Shown one piece after another: positions 58,346 to 64,000 of a DNA stretch of 64,000 nucleotides. The notes beneath the pieces are model-generated. The model was not told where the DNA came from and did no database searches. It saw nothing but the letters and a program-made list of their open reading frames with translations. Location of the stretch: the NCBI RefSeq assembly GCF_000715075.1, contig NC_134102.1, positions 95,745,766 to 95,809,765 on the forward strand, written 5' to 3'. A program made the translations under genes and the position numbers. Numbering within the stretch: position 1 is the first letter of the stretch; every line of letters starts with the position of its first letter. Origin of the DNA: Nicotiana tabacum (lineage: Eukaryota; Streptophyta; Magnoliopsida; Solanales; Solanaceae).

Positions 58346-59504
58346 GTGAAATGCCACCCGTATCTCCTCAAAATAATAACTCACACAACACAACAATTTA
58401 CATGGAAAATTATCACGGCAACATAACAAAATCAATTCATATCACAATTTGCCCAATGGCCACAACTAAAATTTCAAAAATACAACCAAGTAAATTAATT
58501 TCATAACAAATAGCTGAAGGCTCCACACAATGTGTATAACACCACAAAAATAAATCAACAGAGATAGAAATTATTCAGCATAAAGCAAAGCCTTCATTAA
58601 TTCAAATTTAAATAATTATATAAGCACATCTTCTTAAGTTTGCTTAATTAATTATTTTCATAGGAAAAAATCATAATGAAATTAAATTCCAACAGTATCA
58701 AACCATCAAACTCACGGAATTCACATAAATATACAAGTAACATTCACATCAAATCGTCATATAAAAATAAGTTCAATAAATGCGAATTGAGGCATGGCAA
58801 TAGATGATTAAATAACTACCAACAAATATCCAATTTAATACACAATATGCCTAAGACTTGAACTCAATATATTTTGCACATATAAGCCCGAGTACGTACT
58901 TGTCACCTCGCGTACACGGCTTTTCACATTTCACAAATGGCACATAAGACTAGATGCCTAAGGGGTAATTCCCTCACTCGGGGTTAGGCAAGACACTTAC
59001 CTTTTTGAAGTTATGCGGATTTTCCAAAATCGCTTTCTTGCTTGAATTGACCTCCAGACAGCTCAAATCTATCCAAATTAATTGTATAACTTTATTAAAA
59101 TTCATCGAAAATAATTCTGGATAATAATACGTCGACTTAAAAATTTATTCCAATAAGTCAACCATACCCATTCCGATATGAGTTCCGAATACCCATTCCG
59201 ATATGAGTTCAACCATACCAATTTTATTGAATTCTAATAACAACTCGACCTCCGAATCTTAAATTTTTATTTTTGGAAGATTTTACAAAAATCTTGATTT
59301 TCATCCATTAAAATCCGAATTAAATGATGGATTCAAAGGTATAATCATGGAAATTAATCAAAACTGGATAAGAATCACTTACTCCAAACACCCACGCAAG
59401 AATCTCTCCAAAAATCGCCTTCTACCGAGCTCCCAATTTGATTTTTGTATTATGAACTCAAACCCCCATTTTTTGGGACTTTTAATTCTGCCCAGATAGG
59501 ACTT

Positions 59505-59905
59505 CTTTGCATTCGCGACCAATGCTTCGCGTTCACGAAGCACAAACTTGACTTCCCAGATTTAACCCTTCGCGAACGCGACACAAGCCTCGCGAATGCG
59601 AAGGTTTGTTGTCCCCTCTCTTCGCGAACGCGACACACACCATGCGAAGGCCAAACGCCTATGGTCCCCAGCTGCTTCCTTTCTTCTTCGCGAACGCGTA
59701 ACACTTCTCACGTTCGCAATGCACACCCTGTCCACCCTTCGCAAACGTGTCCTCATCTTTGCGAACGCGAAGAGTAAATTTTTACTAGCTTCCCAGTTCC
59801 TCTTCGCGAACGCGATCACTCGTACGTGAACGCGATGAAGAAAATGTTACTGACATCCAAATGCACTACATGTTCGCGACACTTGCCATGCGAACGCGAT
59901 GAATG
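59505..59905. repeat. CpG palindrome array in the G LTR
   Basis: TTCGCGAACGCGA and CTTCGCGAACGCGTAAC type units recur about every 30-45 bp, with decayed forms such as TTCGCAAACGTG. They correspond in position to the arrays of D and the solo LTR. Confidence 0.78.
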
Positions 59906-60609
59906 ATTGAGGCACCAGATATCAGCAGAATACAACAATGAAAAAAGAAGGGAAAATGGTCCGAAATCAATCCGAAACACGCCCGAACCCCTCGGGACCT
60001 CAACCAAACCTACCAACAAGTCTTAATACATCATACGAACTTAGTCGAATTCTCAAATCATATCAAACCACATCAAAACGACGAATCGCACCTCAAATCG
60101 AAATCTATGAACTTTGAACTTTCAAATTCTATATCTTGTGCCGAAACACATCAAATCAATCCGGAATGACTTCAAATTTTCCACACAAGTCATAAATGAC
60201 ATAACGGAGGTATTCAAATTTTCAGAATCGGATTCCGACCTCGATATCAAAAAGTCAACCCCCGATTAAACTTCCCAAAATTTACCTTTCGCCATTTCAG
60301 GCCAAATTCCTTTACGGACCTTCAAATAATTTTCCAGACACGCCCTTAAGTTCAAAATCACTATACAGAGCTATTGACATCATCAAAATTTCATTCCGGG
60401 GTCGTTTGCTCAAAAGTCAACTCTCCGATCAACTCTTTCCATTTAAACTTCTAAATAAGGATTGTTCTTTTAATTAAATTCATAATCTTCAGTAAATCAA
60501 ACTCGACCACACCCGCTTGTCATAATACATATTGCGAAGTTACTCGAGACCTTAAGTCACTGAACTGGGCGTTAATTTTTAAAATGACAAGTCGGATCGT
60601 TACAATATT

Positions 60610-61930
60610 CACCTCGGTTAATATGGCTTCACTATTCTATACCTCTGCTTCTTCTCTTCTTCCTTTTCAGGTTTTCTTTCTTGGATTTCTCTTTCTTAGC
60701 ATCTTTTTTCCCTTTTAGGCTCCTTTTAGTTCCTCCCTCTTTTGGTGCTTCTTCTTTCTTGTGCTCCTCCTCCTAATTATCTTCTTCTTTCTTTAGTTCC
60801 TCCTTAATTCTCTTATTATTCATTTGGGTGGTCCAACTCATAAGATTATGTGTGGTGGCCAAAAATCTGTTAGTTTGCTCACTACACTTACTGGATCAAT
60901 TGCCCGGATAATGATTAAATTCTTATTATTAATACCCATTGAGATCTCATCAATTCCTGCAAAATCATCAAGCAGTTAGTCTCTCTTTTATAGATTTCAA
61001 ATATCTCAGTAAATTAGCTCAATTGTTAGTGAAGTTGCAGAAGTACCGCCTTCAACTTCATATGGTTGCCGAAGTACCGCCGTCAAATGAGATATATATT
61101 CTATCTTCTTGTACTTTTAAGAGTAATTCAAAACTGAATAAAGATTTATAAGGAAATACACAGCGAAAAATTGACAAACCTTAGTTATCCATGATCAGAT
61201 TGTGTCACAATTATTCAGCTATTAATTAAATGCGCAGACATTGGATGGAAGCCACAAAGAACTCTATCACATGGAGTAATAATAGGAACTGATACAACAC
61301 CGAGTAAACTCTTTACTTATCAAAGAGAAAAGTTTCAAAACTATCCAAAAAGCCAATTTGAAAGTATAGTCGAACGAATCTCAAATGCAAACTTCTCATT
61401 TAACATATGTGTTCACTCTAGCTAGTGAAATGAATTTATCCGCGGTAAAGGGTGTCTGAACACAATCTACCGTTTTGACGTTGGCATTAAATCTCAGACC
61501 CCTAGTCAGACTAAATTAACTTTCAACCAATTAATTTTGTCAAAACTAAACAATTACTATTATTACTGTTGAAAAAATAAAACCAAACCTTCTCGTATGC
61601 AAATGTTCGAGAAATAATGATAATGAAAGCAGTTAAACTATTTCTAGACTATAAGACAATTTCCTTTTTCGGCATCTGTCTGCTGTAAAACTTTATCACA
61701 CCAACGCCCAAAACACAAAGAAAATCAAAGAGAAAAAAAGCCTAGCATAAAAGAAAGAAGAAAGAAGAAATCCAAGCCAAAAAAATAATCAAAAAGGTGC
61801 AAATAAACAATTAATAGTATGATTTACTTAAGCCGCCTAAATTCTCGTGTTATAAGAAAGAGTAGATACCTTGCATGTTTTGGCTTTTCCAGGAGTAACT
61901 AATAAACTCATGTTGACGCTTTTCAACTTC
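60610..61930 (-). pseudogene. Decayed HMA (HIPP-like) gene with two recognisable exons
   Basis: On the minus strand, an exon starting after TTTTGCAG at 60957 reads (G)IDEISMGINNKNLIIIRAID then PVSVVSKLTDFWPPHII, matching the second half of the HMA domain of heavy-metal-associated isoprenylated plant proteins, with the usual phase-1 intron at the Gly. It then meets TGA in IIL*VGPPK* and continues as a Lys/Glu-rich tail (EEEHKKEEAPKEGGTKRSLK), as in HIPPs. An upstream piece at about 61855-61925 reads SLLVTPGKAKTCKVSTLS, resembling the preceding exon (...DDKAKQKAM..VSTLSG), but without the CxxC metal site. The C-terminal CaaX end is not seen; LTR G begins there. The first part of the assignment is good, the upstream exon is tentative. 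Confidence 0.5.
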
Positions 61931-62676
61931 TATCTTGATCTATTATTCAAAAAGACAGTTGGAACTGAGAAATACAGAAAAATAAAGATGATTTAATCGC
62001 AAACAAAATAAAGATAATGAAAGAGTGAAACTTGATACCTGAGGAACAATACAGGGATGCATTTTCACATGACAAGCCATCGGGAATGATACTTTAAACT
62101 CTTGAAACTTCTCAAATAAAATGGGAACTGTTATATTTCTTTCCGATTTCAATGAATATATTCACGCAACCATTGGAACTGTCATCAAAAGGTCATTAAT
62201 AATTATGCATGAGTAATGTATATATGTTTCTAAACATCCCGAATCTACTAATAGATCATGACTCATATACGTATATGCTTGTGAACTGAAATACATGTAT
62301 TGAGAGAGAAAGCAGAGAAGAAGAGGCCAGTTGAGAAAAGGCTTTGGAGTTTCTTTTTTCATTTTATGTTGATTTGTTGTATCATATGACACAAAGTAAT
62401 GGAAACAGAAATCACATTAAATCCTCAATTGAAGATTAGACTATATGAAGCATAAATACAATAAAAACAAAAGAATTAAAAGGTAAAACACATCCTTTTA
62501 GCAAAATTATTGTCGCCACCTACTACTCCATATTAATTCTTTCCTTACTTACACCAAACATGCATCAAATTCATTGTAAAGCTAAAAATTTTCAACAATG
62601 AAAAGTCAAAACATTCTATTATGCAAAACAAAAAGAGAACTTCAGTAAATATTAAAGTGCTCTTAAGATATAATTA
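61931..62676. other. AT-rich region without recognised feature
   Basis: A 69-codon frame on the minus strand (61943-62152) ends in a possible splice donor (CCTCAG|GTATCA), but its sequence is not recognised. Nothing else supports a gene. Confidence 0.4.
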
Positions 62677-63247
62677 TACTACAAATGAAATTCAAAAATC
62701 CGACCGAAGTTGGTCGGTTTTTTTGACCAAAGTCGGTCGGTATTTTAATTATGTAATTTAAAAATACACCATCTGAGAATCGAATCGGGGTTTATACTGT
62801 GGCAGGATACTATTCTACCACTAGACCATTAATGTATTTTATTTTAACACTGTCTTTTATTTTAATTATATTCTTTAATTGTATTTTCGCGCGAAAATAA
62901 CCGACCGATGTCGGTCGGTTTTATTATAAAATAAAATTACCGACCGAATTCAGTCGGTTTTAAAAATGACTGGCCGGATTAACCAAGCGATTTCGGTCGG
63001 TTTTTTTAATTTTAATTTTAATTTATTTTAAATGAAAAACCGACCAACTTCGCGGGACTCAAAAATAGTTCCCGTATTTTTGCGCCAAAGAAAACCGACC
63101 AAAGTTAGTCAGTTTCGTAAAAAAAACAATTTAAAAATAAAATATTTTGAAAAACCGACCGACTTTGGTCGTTCTTTTTGCCGGTTTTTTAACCGACCAA
63201 AATCAGTAGGTCGACCGCGGTCGATTTTTACCGAATTTCTAGTAGTG
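62677..63247. mobile_element. Nonautonomous CACTA-type (En/Spm) element
   Basis: The right end, read inward on the minus strand, is CACTACTAGAAATTCGGTAA. The left end TACTACAAATGAAATTCAAA is a decayed counterpart. Between them, subterminal motifs ACCGACCGA...TCGGTCGGT occur at least eight times in both orientations, typical of CACTA subterminal repeats. No transposase is encoded. The flanking triplets TTA and ACA do not match, so the duplication is not confirmed. The right flank is a D-type LTR. Confidence 0.7.
62766..62835 (-). tRNA. tRNA-Gly(GCC)-derived sequence inside the CACTA element (likely pseudogene)
   Basis: On the minus strand, TGGTCTAGTGGTAGAATAGT is the D-arm region of plant tRNA-Gly and fits the internal A box. 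CCTGCCACAG holds the GCC anticodon (62801-62803 complement), and GATTCGATTCT corresponds to the T loop/B box. The acceptor ends ACATTA/TGGTGT can pair at six positions with two G-U. The T stem is mismatched, so a functional tRNA is doubtful. Confidence 0.7.
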
Positions 63248-64000
63248 ACACGAGATGCACATATCAGGACAAATCCTATACATGCTTTCAGATTCCACAA
63301 TAAAACTTAGCACAATAAAGGGCAGATCCAGCCCAAATGCAAACAAAAAGGGGCAGATCCAACCCAAATTTCATAACTGCTAGCATTGCACCCACTGTGG
63401 GTATGCAGACTCTGGAGGGGCGATCTAGCCCAAGCGCTATAATAAGCCACATCCTGGTATGAATCAATAAAGCCTGCTACGACGTGCAGCCCAACCCCAT
63501 AAATATTACTCACAACAGGCCCTCGGCCTCACTCAGTCATCAATCTCTCCGGTCTCTTGAGCTCACAACATTCATGCCAAGCAGCCCTAATCAATGATAC
63601 AAAAAGTGATAATATACGATAACAGAGACTGAGATATGATATGAATTGATGAATGCGACTGAGTACATAACTGCAATTAAGCAAATAACTCAACAACAAC
63701 GGACGACCACCGAGGGTCCCAATAGTACCAACATGTAGCCTAAACATGAATCCTTGCATGAATTACAAGTCAAGTGCTCCAACACATAGAGTACAGTAAA
63801 AATGTTCAGATTAGGTAGTTAAGCAGTTCCATGGAATCGACTAAATCACAATTCAGACGGTGCACGCCTGCATGCCCATCACCTAGCACATGTGTTACCT
63901 CACACCATTTACATAATCACGAAATTCGGGGCTTCATACCCTCAAAACCAAGTTTAGAAGTGTTACTTACCTTAAACCGTATAAATTACTACTCCAACAC
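63248..64000 (-). mobile_element. D-type gypsy LTR, partial, continuing past the window
   Basis: The minus strand matches the D 5' LTR between about 480 and 1100 and 3' LTR blocks around 21560-21720 (GGAGTCTGCATACCCACAGTG; GAGCTCAAGAGACCGGAGAG; GCAGATCCAGC-type block). The LTR 3' portion is missing at the CACTA element. Confidence 0.75.

Larger units (their letters stand above)
56802..60604 (-). mobile_element. 5' LTR of element G (3.8 kb)
   Basis: On the minus strand it starts TGTAACGATCCGACTTGTC and ends GGGATTTTGGGTCGTGACA before the PBS. It shares terminal blocks with LTRs D, F and the solo LTR. It is longer mainly because of tandem repeats at about 57425-58345. The outer end sits in the HMA pseudogene region. 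No gene inside. Confidence 0.85.

Noticed and set aside
58315..58506. 63-codon frame rich in Asn/His
   Set aside because: It lies in the GCCACCC tandem-repeat part of the G LTR, with no recognisable domain.
61943..62152. 69-codon frame considered as a HIPP first exon
   Set aside because: The sequence has no HMA similarity and no CxxC motif; only a possible splice donor at its end.

Overview
This is a gene-poor stretch of plant nuclear DNA made almost entirely of nested, decayed retrotransposons. It most likely comes from Solanaceae, probably Nicotiana. The pointers are a Tnt1-like Ty1/copia element, a fragment of the Solanaceae TS-type SINE, and long gypsy LTRs with TGTAACGACCCG...GTCGTGACA ends. 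No intact host gene was found. The only host-gene candidate is a decayed heavy-metal-associated (HMA/HIPP-like) sequence near the right end.

Layout. (1) 1-22306: a Tekay/Del-type gypsy element (D, + strand) with 5' LTR, gag, protease, then RT/RNase H/integrase/chromodomain and 3' LTR. It is split at 3220-17096 by Athila-clade gypsy DNA on the - strand. That insert is a truncated copy A (3228-7263), a (TA)77 tract, a foreign LTR piece H (7418-8098) and a longer copy B (8099-17096) that keeps its 5' LTR, PBS, gag and pol. (2) 22307-30098: the worn 3' part of an older gypsy element (E). Its 3' LTR is interrupted by a 3.1 kb solo LTR flanked by a perfect 5-bp duplication. (3) 30099-46900: a Tnt1-like copia element (- strand) split by Athila copy C (30149-43992). 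Copy C has two LTRs, gag, pol and a third ORF in the env position. (4) 46900-50828: a MITE-like foldback, a TS SINE in a tandem repeat, and a truncated second copia element (I). (5) 50829-53940: another long gypsy LTR (F). (6) 53945-60604: a LINE fragment and the 5' part of a gypsy element (G, - strand) with gag and a 3.8 kb LTR. (7) 60605-64000: the HMA pseudogene, a CACTA-type nonautonomous element containing a tRNA-Gly-derived sequence, and a D-type LTR reaching the window edge.

How the parts relate. The pol genes are RNA-copying and integration machinery, and nearly all carry stops, frameshifts or lost catalytic residues. The most interesting structure is in the Athila copies. Arrays of short CpG-rich inverted motifs (TGCGG..CCGCA) lie 30-40 bp upstream of an identical TATAAATAG box in two places per element: in the LTR and again between pol and the third ORF. 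Together with a conserved pyrimidine tract ending in AG just after pol, this suggests the third ORF had its own expression unit. The E and D-type LTRs carry similarly placed arrays built from different palindromes.

Element boundaries rest on LTR termini, PBS/PPT signals and comparison of copies within the window by eye. No database search was run. Family names are from recognition of domain sequence.
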